From DATJPR01 sp035506295 (GTDB taxonomy: Bacteria; Bacteroidota; Ignavibacteria; UBA10030; UBA6906), in contig DATJPR010000256.1 of NCBI GenBank assembly GCA_035506295.1, positions 1 to 34,698 of the forward strand: DNA of 34,698 nt, in the 5' to 3' direction. A program made the translations under genes and the position numbers. Every line of letters starts with the position of its first letter. Position 1 is the stretch's first letter. Positions 7,662 to 15,052 of the stretch are shown here, piece after piece. The notes below the pieces were generated by a model. It was given only the letters and a program-made list of their open reading frames with translations. It searched no databases and was not told the origin of the DNA.

Positions 7662-8519
7662 ATGGTCAAAATTACCAAGCAGTATACGAATCGGGAAAGC
7701 CAGTCTCTCGATAAGTATCTGCAGGAGATCGGCAAGGTTGATCTCTTAAAATCCGAGGAAGAGATCGAGCTGGCCCGGAGGATCAAGAAGGGTGACCAAC
7801 GGGCGCTGGAAAAACTCACCAAGGCGAATCTCCGTTTTGTCGTCAGCGTCGCGAAGCAGTATCAGAACCAGGGCCTCTCGCTCGGCGACTTGATCAACGA
7901 AGGAAATCTCGGGTTGATCAAGGCCGCCAAGCGGTTTGATGAGACGCGCGGCTTCAAATTCATCAGCTACGCGGTGTGGTGGATCCGGCAGTCCATCCTG
8001 CAGGCGCTGGCGGAACAGTCACGCATCGTGCGCCTTCCCTTGAATCGTGTGGGCGCGCTGAACAAGATCGGCAAGGCGTTCAGCTCCCTCGAGCAGGAAT
8101 TCGAGCGCGAGCCTAGCGCGAGCGAGCTCGCGGAAGAGCTCGATATGTCGCTCTTCGAAGTCTCGGACACGCTGAAGATCTCGGGACGCCACCTCTCGAT
8201 GGACGCGCCGTTCGCACAGGGCGAAGACAACCGTCTGCTGGATGTAATCCAGGATGAGCGCCAGCCTGCTCCTGACAACGAGCTTATGAAGGAATCGTTG
8301 AGCAAGGAAGTGGAGCGGGCGCTCTCGACGCTCAGCGATCGGGAGGCGGAGGTCATCCGCCTGTACTTCGGTCTCGGGAGGGAACATTCCCTCACGCTGG
8401 AGGAGATCGGCGAACGGTTCAAACTTACGCGCGAGCGCGTCCGCCAGATCAAGGAGAAGGCGATCCGGCGGCTGAGGCATGCGTCGCGGAGCAAGCAGCT
8501 GCGTTCGTACCTGGGCTAG
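7662..8519 (+). CDS. rpoD: Primary RNA polymerase sigma factor (RpoD/SigA family), short form
   Basis: Sigma-70 family factor of 285 residues that directs RNA polymerase to housekeeping promoters. Region 1.2 starts at SLDKYLQEIG. Region 2 has ANLRFVVSVAKQYQNQG, DLINEGNLGLIKAAKRFD and FISYAVWWIRQSI (core binding, -10 recognition and melting). Region 3 follows (INKIG-like ALNKIGKAFSSLE). Region 4 has LSDREAEVIRLYFGLG and the helix-turn-helix LTLEEIGERFKLTRERVRQI. There is no region 1.1 or long non-conserved region, as is usual for Bacteroidota/Chlorobi primary sigma factors of about 285 residues. It starts 3 nt after the PIN stop, and the next gene starts at the base after its stop. Confidence 0.93.
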   Translation: MVKITKQYTNRESQSLDKYLQEIGKVDLLKSEEEIELARRIKKGDQRALEKLTKANLRFVVSVAKQYQNQGLSLGDLINEGNLGLIKAAKRFDETRGFKFISYAVWWIRQSILQALAEQSRIVRLPLNRVGALNKIGKAFSSLEQEFEREPSASELAEELDMSLFEVSDTLKISGRHLSMDAPFAQGEDNRLLDVIQDERQPAPDNELMKESLSKEVERALSTLSDREAEVIRLYFGLGREHSLTLEEIGERFKLTRERVRQIKEKAIRRLRHASRSKQLRSYLG

Positions 8520-9182
8520 ATGCGCATCCGGCGGAACACGATGGCACGCGGAACTGCGACGTGCGTGGTGGGCGTTGCTGGGATTGTCCTGGCGGGGGTG
8601 ATTCTCGCCGGCTGTTCGACCACCGCGCCGCGCTTCCGGGCGGAGCGGGAATCCGATGAGACGGCCGACGAGGAATGGGACAGCCCGGCGGACTCCGCCG
8701 CGGTGACGGAGGAGATTGCGCGGGACGACGATCGCAAGGTCGATCTCACGACGGAAGCGGAGTACCTCAGGAATCCTCCCAGGGAAGTGACGGACGACAC
8801 GCCGGCGGGCGTGAGCCGCGACAAGATGCTGCTGGATATCATCTCCTACCTGAAAGTCCCGTATCATTACGGCGGTACGACGCGGAACGGGATCGACTGC
8901 TCGGCCTTCACGTCGTTGATCATTGCCGACGCGGTGCGCGTATCGCTGCCGCGATCCGCGAGCGGGCAATTCCGTGTGGGGACGAAGGTCCCGAAGCTCG
9001 ATCTCCGCTTCGGCGACCTGGTGTTTTTTCGCACAAGCGGTCGGCGTGTCTCGCACGTCGGCATCTTCCTCGAGAATGACATCTTCGCGCATGCCAGCGT
9101 GAGCGACGGCGTGACGTTTTCATCACTCGAGAGCAAATACTACAAGAACCGTTATGCAGGCGCGCGCCGGGTTCTCCCGTAA
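8520..9182 (+). CDS. NlpC/P60-family lipoprotein, probable peptidoglycan endopeptidase
   Basis: A 220-residue lipoprotein with a C-terminal NlpC/P60 cysteine-peptidase domain, the family that cuts stem peptides of peptidoglycan (often gamma-D-Glu-diamino acid bonds). The signal sequence ends in the lipobox ILAGC with Cys32 as lipidation site. An acidic, Asp/Glu-rich linker runs to about residue 95. The catalytic triad is visible: Cys127 in GIDCSAF, His179 in SHVGIF and a third polar residue, His191, in FAHASVS. An ATG at 8541 would also leave the lipobox intact, so the start is not firm. It lies directly behind the sigma-factor gene with no gap. The protein should sit on the periplasmic side of a membrane. 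Confidence 0.9.
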   Translation: MRIRRNTMARGTATCVVGVAGIVLAGVILAGCSTTAPRFRAERESDETADEEWDSPADSAAVTEEIARDDDRKVDLTTEAEYLRNPPREVTDDTPAGVSRDKMLLDIISYLKVPYHYGGTTRNGIDCSAFTSLIIADAVRVSLPRSASGQFRVGTKVPKLDLRFGDLVFFRTSGRRVSHVGIFLENDIFAHASVSDGVTFSSLESKYYKNRYAGARRVLP

Positions 9183-9205
9183 GCGCCGGGGCCAAGGATT
9201 ACTGC

Positions 9206-9793
9206 GTGGCATTTCTCCCGATCTACATTTACGATCATCCCATCCTCCGTCGAAAGGCGAAACCCGCCCGCAAGCCCGATGAGCAGCTCGTCACGCTTGC
9301 GAACGACATGGTCGAGACGATGCGGAACGCCTGCGGGATCGGCCTCGCGGCCAACCAGGTGGGATCGCTCCACCGCATGATTGTGATCGACGCGGCCGAG
9401 GCAGGGGAAAACAAGTCCGCGCCGCCGCTGATCCTGATCAATCCGGAGATCGTCAAAGAAGACGGTCTGGTGACGATGGAGGAAGGGTGCCTCAGCATCC
9501 CGGACCTGCGGGAAAACGTTGAGCGCGCCGAACGCATCGCCGTGCGGTTCAGGGATCTCGAGTTCAAAGAGCAGGAAATCGACACGGACGGATTGCTGGC
9601 CCGCGTGATCCTCCACGAGTTCGACCACCTGAACGGCGTATTGTTCTTCGACCACCTGAACATCGTCCGGCGGAAACTTCTCCGCGGCAGACTGAACAAG
9701 ATCAGGAACGGGGAGTCCACGGTCACGTATCCCGCCATCGGCGCCATCGAAGTGCCGCGCGACCCGAACGCCCCGCGCATCCTGAACGACTAA
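9206..9793 (+). CDS. def: Peptide deformylase
   Basis: Metalloenzyme that removes the formyl group from the N-terminal methionine of new proteins. All three family motifs are present: GIGLAANQVG, EEGCLSIP with metal ligand Cys95, and HEFDHLNG with ligands His137 and His141 and catalytic Glu138. The GTG start at 9206 has AAGGA 7 nt upstream. At 195 residues it is slightly longer than many deformylases, with a C-terminal extension after the last motif. The fmt gene follows after 19 bp, the classical def-fmt arrangement, which couples addition and removal of the formyl group. Confidence 0.97.
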   Translation: MAFLPIYIYDHPILRRKAKPARKPDEQLVTLANDMVETMRNACGIGLAANQVGSLHRMIVIDAAEAGENKSAPPLILINPEIVKEDGLVTMEEGCLSIPDLRENVERAERIAVRFRDLEFKEQEIDTDGLLARVILHEFDHLNGVLFFDHLNIVRRKLLRGRLNKIRNGESTVTYPAIGAIEVPRDPNAPRILND

Positions 9794-9812
9794 CTTTCCG
9801 CACACGGCCTCC

Positions 9813-10742
9813 GTGCCTTCCTTCCGCATCATATTCATGGGGACGCCGGACTTCGCAGTTCCGAGTCTGGAGCGCGTCATCGCCGCCGGCTATCCGGTTG
9901 TCGGCGTTGTCACCGGACCGGACAAGCCGCGGGGGAGAGGGCAACAGGTGTCCGGCACGCCCGTCAAAGAAGCGGCGGCAAAACATGCCATTCCGATTTT
10001 TCAGCCCGAGTCGCTCCAGGATGCGACGTTCGAAACCTCCCTCCGGGCATTGAACCCCGATCTCATAGTTGTCGTCGCTTTTCGGATCCTCCCGCCCTCA
10101 GTATTCACGATCCCGCGTTGCGGGTCGTTCAACCTGCACGCGTCGCTGCTGCCGCGCTATCGCGGCGCCGCGCCGATCAACTGGGCGATCATCAATGGCG
10201 AGACCGAGACGGGTGTTTCGACGTTCTTTCTCGAAGACCGCGTCGACACGGGGAAAATCATCCTCCAGAAGAGCACTCCCATCACCCCTGATGACGACGC
10301 CGGTACGTTGCATGACAAACTTGCCCGGATCGGCGCCGATGCCGTTCTGGAAACGGTCCGCGCGATCGAAGCGGGCACTGCCTCGCCGGTTTCGCAGGAT
10401 GCCCGTCTCGCTTCCAAGGCTCCGAAGATCTTTAAAGATGACTGCCATATCAACTGGTCGCTCGACGCCGAGCGCGTGAGAAATTTCATCCGCGGGCTCT
10501 CACCCCTCCCCGCAGCATGGACCACGCATTCCTCGACTCTCCTGAAGATCTTCAAGACAATCCACCACGATCACCACACCGGGATTCCCGGAGCTTTGGC
10601 AGTCGAAGGCGACGCCCTTATTGTCTCATGCGGGACAGGCCGGCTTCGCATCCTCGAGCTGCAGCAGGAAGGCCGGAAGCGCATGCCTGCCGGCGAATTT
10701 CTCCGCGGCTTTTGCGTCGGCGCCGGCGTTCGTCTGGCCTGA
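9813..10742 (+). CDS. fmt: Methionyl-tRNA formyltransferase
   Basis: Transfers a formyl group from 10-formyltetrahydrofolate to Met-tRNA(fMet) for translation initiation. The 309-residue length is normal. The N-terminus MPSFRIIFMGTPDFAVP matches the family and supports the GTG start at 9813, although no strong ribosome binding site is seen. The folate-binding and catalytic core is HASLLPRYRGAAPINWAI (His near residue 109), followed by FLEDRVDTGKI. The C-terminal tRNA-binding domain begins around residue 205 (INWSLDAERVRNFIRGLSP). It is downstream of def; a putative Pho-type promoter starts 16 bp after its stop. Confidence 0.97.
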   Translation: MPSFRIIFMGTPDFAVPSLERVIAAGYPVVGVVTGPDKPRGRGQQVSGTPVKEAAAKHAIPIFQPESLQDATFETSLRALNPDLIVVVAFRILPPSVFTIPRCGSFNLHASLLPRYRGAAPINWAIINGETETGVSTFFLEDRVDTGKIILQKSTPITPDDDAGTLHDKLARIGADAVLETVRAIEAGTASPVSQDARLASKAPKIFKDDCHINWSLDAERVRNFIRGLSPLPAAWTTHSSTLLKIFKTIHHDHHTGIPGALAVEGDALIVSCGTGRLRILELQQEGRKRMPAGEFLRGFCVGAGVRLA

Positions 10743-10757
10743 ACCACCTACCTCTCA

Positions 10758-10801
10758 GACATAACCTTTCCTTAACACCCCGATCACGCTCAGGTAACAC
10801 G
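10758..10801 (+). promoter_or_regulatory. Putative Pho-box array (four 11-bp direct repeats) upstream of the PAP2 gene
   Basis: Four cores occur with exactly 11-bp period: TAAC at 10762, TAAC at 10773, TCAC at 10784 and TAAC at 10795. Direct repeats of 11 bp with TTAACA-like or TGTCATA-like cores are how PhoP and PhoB family regulators bind. A TACCTTG element, a plausible -10, starts at 10809, 14 nt after the last core. The same geometry occurs before the porin-pst operon. Regulator identity is inferred. Confidence 0.6.
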
Positions 10802-10808
10802 CCCTTTG

Positions 10809-10815
10809 TACCTTG
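10809..10815 (+). promoter_or_regulatory. Probable -10 element (TAnnTTG) of the PAP2 promoter
   Basis: TACCTTG resembles the Bacteroidota -7 element TAnnTTTG with one T fewer. It lies just after the 11-bp repeat array and 29 nt before the GTG start, with an AAGGTGAGG ribosome binding site between. No separate -35 is seen, as expected when an activator takes its place. Confidence 0.45.
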
Positions 10816-10844
10816 AAGGAGATTTCCCAAGGTGAGGTTTCTGC

Positions 10845-11357
10845 GTGCTTGAACGTGTTTATCATTGGGATGCTGCAAGTGTCGTCTGGTTGTGCGACCG
10901 GAGGAGGGATTCTCTGAGCCGCTTCATGAGAGGCGCAACGAAAATCGGCGACGGTTATGCCTGGATAAGCCTGGGCATTCTTCTCGGCATAACGCAGAGT
11001 TCCGGTCCGCGATTCATCCTCTTGCTTGCAGCGGCATTTTTTATCGAGCTCACGCTATACAGCGTGATCAAGCGATTTGTGTCCCGGCACCGTCCCTTTG
11101 TGGCACTCCCGGCCGTAACGATGCTGATTTTGCCGCCCGATGAATTCTCTTTCCCATCCGGTCACACTGCGGCTGCATTCGTCATGGTAACAGCGGTTGC
11201 GGCGTGGTTTCCAACACTTCTCGTGGTCATGCTTCCCCTGGCACTCCTGATCGGCATTTCGCGGGTCTACCTCGGTGTGCACTATCCGAGCGATGTGCTG
11301 GCGGGAGCGGCGCTGGGGATATCCTCGGCGGAGATTGCATTTGCGATCCTTCGCTGA
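10845..11357 (+). CDS. PAP2-superfamily membrane phosphatase
   Basis: Integral membrane phosphatase of 170 residues, of the type that dephosphorylates undecaprenyl pyrophosphate, phosphatidate or phosphatidylglycerol phosphate on the outer face of the inner membrane. The three PAP2 motifs are complete: KRFVSRHRP (KX6RP), PSGHTAA (PSGH) and SRVYLGVHYPSD (SRX5HX3D). Hydrophobic segments lie between them. The GTG at 10845 has AAGGTGAGG upstream. Substrate is not predictable. The putative Pho boxes in front suggest it is made under phosphate limitation, where it could free phosphate from lipids, so its neighbour relation is with the pst operon downstream and not with fmt upstream. Confidence 0.9.
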   Translation: MLERVYHWDAASVVWLCDRRRDSLSRFMRGATKIGDGYAWISLGILLGITQSSGPRFILLLAAAFFIELTLYSVIKRFVSRHRPFVALPAVTMLILPPDEFSFPSGHTAAAFVMVTAVAAWFPTLLVVMLPLALLIGISRVYLGVHYPSDVLAGAALGISSAEIAFAILR

Positions 11358-11418
11358 ATTCATGGTTCTGCGTCAATTGTCCACTGTCCATCGACTACTG
11401 TCCATTAAGGTTTCCAGT

Positions 11419-11444
11419 TTCGTCTGCATCCTCGTGCAGACGAA
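11419..11444. repeat. Perfect inverted repeat downstream of the PAP2 gene, possible terminator hairpin
   Basis: TTCGTCTGCA and its exact complement TGCAGACGAA form a 10-bp stem with a 6-nt loop, 61 nt after the PAP2 stop. No T-run follows on either strand, so a classical intrinsic terminator is not shown. It could end or stabilise the PAP2 transcript. Confidence 0.5.
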
Positions 11445-11496
11445 TCGAGGCCCTGCTGCAGCACCTGACCCCTGCGGCGGGGCCTCACCATTTCAC

Positions 11497-11540
11497 GACA
11501 TAACAGTTTGGTAATACTGGCATAATCATGAGGAAACGCT
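11497..11540 (+). promoter_or_regulatory. Putative Pho-box array upstream of the porin-pst-phoU operon
   Basis: Cores TAAC at 11501, TAAT at 11512 and TAAT at 11523, with a weaker fourth, AAAC, at 11534, are spaced exactly 11 bp. A TATATTG element begins at 11548, 14 nt after the last core, the same distance as at the PAP2 promoter. The downstream genes are phosphate-uptake genes, which fits control by a PhoB/PhoP-type activator. Confidence 0.65.
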
Positions 11541-11547
11541 CAACGGG

Positions 11548-11554
11548 TATATTG
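11548..11554 (+). promoter_or_regulatory. Probable -10 element (TATATTG) of the porin-pst promoter
   Basis: TATATTG fits TAnnTTG and lies directly behind the Pho-like repeats. Transcription would begin near 11560, leaving a leader of nearly 200 nt before the porin ATG. Confidence 0.5.
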
Positions 11555-11597
11555 GTGTCATTCTCGCAGGGTCAGGGCATCGATGTGTCCCTCAAGG

Positions 11598-11629
11598 GCC
11601 GGGGAGCTGTGGCATTCAACAGTCCCGGC
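11598..11629 (+). promoter_or_regulatory. Hairpin in the 5' leader of the porin gene
   Basis: An outer stem GCCGGG/CCCGGC (11598-11603 with 11624-11629) and an inner stem CTGT/ACAG (11607-11610 with 11619-11622), separated by a small internal loop, should fold in the transcript. No U-run follows. It may stabilise the mRNA or regulate it; it matches no riboswitch class I know. Confidence 0.4.
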
Positions 11630-11757
11630 TCCATCGCTCAACACAATACCTCTCACGACGTTCTGTACACATGGGAAGAATCCGGACGAGGATCCGTGAT
11701 CCGTTGAGCACGCGATGTGCGGAGAAGTACAACCAACAATCATCAGAGAGGATTTCT

Positions 11758-12909
11758 ATGAAACGCGTTTGGTTCTCCATGCTTCTTGCTCTAGCGCTGC
11801 TCCCCGTGTCTGCCCTGGGCCAGGGGAAGTTCAGCGGCATCATCTTCGGGGACTACTTCTATAACGCAGCCCGCGACTCGAATTTCTCAAAGGGAAATCT
11901 CCCGAGCGCGGCCACCGGCGGCGCGAAGAGCATGCAGGGGTTTCTCATTCGCCGCATCAATTTCTCGTATGACTTTGACGTCAATGAACAGTTTGCCGGA
12001 CGGTTCCGGCTGGAGATGGACGGAAGCGGTGGGCCGACCGGGGCAACGACGACAGACAAGAAGCTTGCGGCGTATGTCAAGGACGCGTGGTTGAAGTGGA
12101 AGGGCGTGTTCACCGGAAGTGATCTGATTTTCGGTATCCAGCCGACGTCCGCATTCGACGTCTCTGAATCCGCGTGGAGCTACCGGAATCTCGAGAAGAC
12201 GATCATGGATCTTCGTGGGATCGTTCCTTCACGAGGGCTCGGTGTCGCGTTGAAAGGCAAGCTTGACGATGCGGGGGTCTTCGGCTACTGGGTGATGGTT
12301 AACAACCCGGGATCAGGATCGAACCCGAAGGATCTGAGTGCGACTGCCAGCCAGAATCAAGCTGACAAGTACAACATCTATTCCCTCCAGCTTCAATTAA
12401 AGCCCTCGAAGGAGTTCCTCGCCACCTTGTACGGCGACTTCCGGCCTGCGGCGCCAGTCAACGATCCGACAAGCACCACGGTGCCCAAGGCAACAGAGGG
12501 ACATGGGACGATGACGGGTGCCTTGTTCCTGAATTACTCCGACGGGCAGACTTACTCGATCGGCGCCGAAGGATTTCTTCAGTCCACATCCGACGCCTAT
12601 GCCGATCCGGCCAGTCCTCCCCAGTTGAAGGCATTGTCGGCGATGGGTCTTTCGTTCTGGGCGTGGGTGAATTTCAACCCGGGACTTGCCCTGGTGGGTC
12701 GGTTTGACATGTACGATCCCAGAACCGGAAGCAACAATGCGGAAAAGGGCGACAGCAGGAACTACATTCTTGTCGGCCTCGCATGCAAACCGGCAAAAGG
12801 TGTGGCGATCATTCCGAACATTCAGATGGAGACGTATGAGTCGATTCCCAACGGGCCGTCGTTCGACTCTTCCATCACCGGTCGTGTAACGTTTTCGGTT
12901 AGCTTCTAA
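11758..12909 (+). CDS. Outer-membrane beta-barrel porin, probably phosphate-related
   Basis: A 383-residue outer-membrane protein. The signal peptide MKRVWFSMLLALALLPVSALG has cleavage near residues 21-22. Amphipathic strands with alternating aromatics follow, and the last residues SVSF end in Phe as barrel proteins do. The frame is open further upstream, but the ATG at 11758 has GAGAGGA 5 nt before it and starts the signal peptide, so it is the real start. Patterns such as RRINFSYDFDVNEQFAGRFRLE are like those of OprO/OprP-type phosphate-selective porins. The position behind a Pho-like promoter and directly before pstS supports a role in letting phosphate or phosphorylated compounds cross the outer membrane. 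Selectivity is inferred from context. Confidence 0.8.
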   Translation: MKRVWFSMLLALALLPVSALGQGKFSGIIFGDYFYNAARDSNFSKGNLPSAATGGAKSMQGFLIRRINFSYDFDVNEQFAGRFRLEMDGSGGPTGATTTDKKLAAYVKDAWLKWKGVFTGSDLIFGIQPTSAFDVSESAWSYRNLEKTIMDLRGIVPSRGLGVALKGKLDDAGVFGYWVMVNNPGSGSNPKDLSATASQNQADKYNIYSLQLQLKPSKEFLATLYGDFRPAAPVNDPTSTTVPKATEGHGTMTGALFLNYSDGQTYSIGAEGFLQSTSDAYADPASPPQLKALSAMGLSFWAWVNFNPGLALVGRFDMYDPRTGSNNAEKGDSRNYILVGLACKPAKGVAIIPNIQMETYESIPNGPSFDSSITGRVTFSVSF

Positions 12910-12973
12910 CCCTATCAGCCGATGCCATCATTCATTCTTCATCGATAATTTTTCATTATAGAGGAGTTGTCTC

Positions 12974-14008
12974 ATGAGAATGCAAACTCGTATTCTAGCC
13001 GCTGCGCTCGGGTTGCTCTTGCTCGGGGTTTCCGGCACGGCGCAAACAAAGCTCAATGGCGCGGGAGCGACGTTCCCGTACGTCATCTACTCGAAGTGGT
13101 TCGATGTCTATCATACGAAGACCGGGATCGAGTTTAATTATCAGTCCATCGGTTCGGGCGGCGGGATTAAGCAGGTGACAGAAGGGACAGTGGACTTCGG
13201 TGCGTCCGATGCCTTCCTGTCTGACCAGCAGCTTTCGGATATCAAGGAAAAGCAGGGTTCGGAAGTCCTTCACATCCCAACCGTGATGGGTGCGGTCGTT
13301 GTCACGTACAACGTGTCGGGGGTTGGCAAGGGACTCCGGCTTTCCCAGGATGTCCTCGCCGGGATCTTCCTCGGCGAAATCACCAAATGGAACGACCCCA
13401 AGATTGCGTCGATCAATTCCGGGATGAATCTTCCTGCTACCGACATCATAGTAGCTCACAGGTCTGATGGAAGCGGCACGACGAACATCTTCACCGATTA
13501 TCTCTGCAAGGTGAGCAAAGCTTGGGCGGACAAGGTTGGAAAAGGGACGTCGGTAAACTGGCCGGTCGGGCTTGGTGGCAAGGGGAACGAAGGAGTTGCA
13601 GGTCTCGTTAAGCAGTCGGAGGGTTCGATCGGGTACGTTGAACTCGCGTATGCCGTCCAGAACGGCCTTCCGTACGCGGACTTGCGGAACAAGGCGGGAG
13701 AGTACGTGGAACCGACTTTTGAGGCGGTCTCTGCCGCGGCTGCAGGAGCTGCGAAGTCGATGCCTGCTGATCTCCGCGTCATGTTGACGGACGCCGATGG
13801 CAAAACCTCTTATCCGATCTGCGGGTTCACCTGGTTGCTGATCTACAAGGACATGAAGGACAAGGCGAAGGCAAAAGAGATTCAGAATTTCGTAAAGTGG
13901 GCAATGACCGATGGTCAGACCTATGCGAAGGATCTCTATTATGCGCCGCTTCCGAAGACGGTCGCGAGTCTCTGCGTAAAGAAGATCGAAACCATGGACG
14001 TCAAATAA
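12974..14008 (+). CDS. pstS: Phosphate ABC transporter, periplasmic phosphate-binding protein
   Basis: A 344-residue periplasmic protein that binds inorganic phosphate with high affinity and hands it to PstCA. The signal peptide RILAAALGLLLLGVSGTAQ is at the N-terminus. Binding-site motifs are GAGATFPYVIYSKWF, IGSGGGIKQV, DFGASDAFLSD and the phosphate loop RSDGSGTT. No lipobox is seen, so it is probably soluble. GAGGAG about 8 nt before the ATG is a good ribosome binding site. It follows the porin by 64 bp; the gap is AT-rich and I see no Pho-type repeat there, so it is probably transcribed from the porin promoter. Confidence 0.96.
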   Translation: MRMQTRILAAALGLLLLGVSGTAQTKLNGAGATFPYVIYSKWFDVYHTKTGIEFNYQSIGSGGGIKQVTEGTVDFGASDAFLSDQQLSDIKEKQGSEVLHIPTVMGAVVVTYNVSGVGKGLRLSQDVLAGIFLGEITKWNDPKIASINSGMNLPATDIIVAHRSDGSGTTNIFTDYLCKVSKAWADKVGKGTSVNWPVGLGGKGNEGVAGLVKQSEGSIGYVELAYAVQNGLPYADLRNKAGEYVEPTFEAVSAAAAGAAKSMPADLRVMLTDADGKTSYPICGFTWLLIYKDMKDKAKAKEIQNFVKWAMTDGQTYAKDLYYAPLPKTVASLCVKKIETMDVK

Positions 14009-14023
14009 CCAGGTCAACCATCT

Positions 14024-15052
14024 GTGCAAACTGTCACGTCTCCATCAACACAAGAGATGGAGCGGCGTACGCGAAGAGGGGACCGAAGTTGGCCGGTCCC
14101 CTTTCGCTCCTCCAATGGTCGCCGCCCGAGAGTAAGAAAAGTCCACAACGCCGGGGATTTCATCTTCCGCAATATCACGCGCATCTTTGCGATCCTGGTC
14201 TTTTCCCTGGTCTTCGTCATGGCGTACGAGATGTACATGGGCTCCGGTCTTACCCTGCAGAAATTCGGTTGGTCGTTTCTTTGGACCGAAACATGGGACC
14301 CGGTGCAGGGAACCTTCGGCGCGCTCCCCTTCATCTACGGCACAGTTGTGTCATCGCTCATCGCACTGATCATCTCCCTGCCGTTGAGTCTCGGTGTGGC
14401 CATCTTTCTTTCGGAACTTGCTCCCCGATGGCTCGAGCAACCGCTCTCCTTTCTCGTCGAACTTCTTGCCGCGATCCCCAGCATCGTGTATGGTTTATGG
14501 GGGATCTTCGTCATGGTGCCCTGGCTGCGTGTGTCGGTCCAGCCGTTGTTGAAGAAATACTTCGGGACTCTTCCCCTTTTTCAGGGTCCGGCATACGGCT
14601 TCAGCATGCTCGCCGCCGGCGTGATCCTCGCGATCATGATTCTCCCCATCATCACGTCCATCTCCCGTGATGTTCTGAAGGCGATCCCGACGTTGCAGCG
14701 CGAGGCCGCACTGGGTCTTGGCGCGACACGTTGGGAAACCACGAAGCTCATTCTCATGGGCGCACGTTCAGGCATTCTGGGGGCAACGCTGCTGGGCTTC
14801 GGGAGAGCGATCGGCGAGACGATGGCGGTGACCATGGTGATCGGGAATCGACCGGAAATCGCCGCGTCGCTGTTCAGCCCCGCGACATCAATGGCGAGCG
14901 TGATCGCAAACGAATTCGCCGAAGCGACGACGGACCTGTACACCGACGCGCTCATCGAGGTGGCACTGATTCTCTTCGGGGTGACGATCATCCTGAACAT
15001 CCTTGCCCGCCTGATTGTGTGGAGCACAACGAGGAGGTTTGCGGCAACATGA
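14024..15052 (+). CDS. pstC: Phosphate ABC transporter permease PstC
   Basis: Inner-membrane permease half of the phosphate importer. About six membrane helices and the permease EAA-loop region (EAALGLGATRWETTKLILMG) that contacts PstB are visible; FGRAIGETMAVTMVIGN is a PstC hallmark. With the GTG at 14024 the protein has 342 residues. An ATG at 14057 is the only other usual start before the first helix, and neither has a good ribosome binding site. The unusual basic N-terminus (about 45 residues) overlaps a strong hairpin at 14077-14102. The stop overlaps the ATG of pstA (ATGA). Function is certain; the start is not. Confidence 0.93.
   Translation: MQTVTSPSTQEMERRTRRGDRSWPVPFRSSNGRRPRVRKVHNAGDFIFRNITRIFAILVFSLVFVMAYEMYMGSGLTLQKFGWSFLWTETWDPVQGTFGALPFIYGTVVSSLIALIISLPLSLGVAIFLSELAPRWLEQPLSFLVELLAAIPSIVYGLWGIFVMVPWLRVSVQPLLKKYFGTLPLFQGPAYGFSMLAAGVILAIMILPIITSISRDVLKAIPTLQREAALGLGATRWETTKLILMGARSGILGATLLGFGRAIGETMAVTMVIGNRPEIAASLFSPATSMASVIANEFAEATTDLYTDALIEVALILFGVTIILNILARLIVWSTTRRFAAT
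14077..14102 (+). terminator. Hairpin between pstS and the body of pstC, possible attenuator
   Basis: AGGGGACCG (14077-14085) and CGGTCCCCT (14094-14102) form a perfect 9-bp stem with an 8-nt loop, followed by TTC. It lies about 70 nt after the pstS stop, inside the predicted first codons of pstC. Partial termination or mRNA end-protection here would give more PstS than PstCAB, as is common in pst operons. The T-run is too short to call it a strong terminator. Confidence 0.45.

Larger units (their letters stand above)
11358..11757. other. 400-bp intergenic region between the PAP2 gene and the porin gene
   Basis: Holds, in order: a stretch with three TGTCCA words (11379, 11386, 11400), a 10-bp-stem inverted repeat (11419-11444), the putative Pho-box array (11497-11540), a -10 element (11548) and a leader of roughly 190 nt with a strong hairpin (11598-11629). 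I see no convincing gene in it. Confidence 0.6.

Noticed and set aside
11528..11707. A 59-codon open frame from an ATG inside the Pho-box region
   Set aside because: The ATG lies upstream of the proposed transcription start, no ribosome binding site or known motif is present, and it overlaps the leader hairpin.
12910..12973. Separate Pho-type promoter directly before pstS
   Set aside because: The gap is AT-rich but has no TAAC-type cores at 11-bp spacing; only a short ATAAT/ATTAT repeat is seen.
14731..15048. N-terminal extension of PstA from an upstream start
   Set aside because: This part is the pstC sequence in another frame with no membrane or family features; the ATG at 15049 with GAGGAGG upstream is a far better start.
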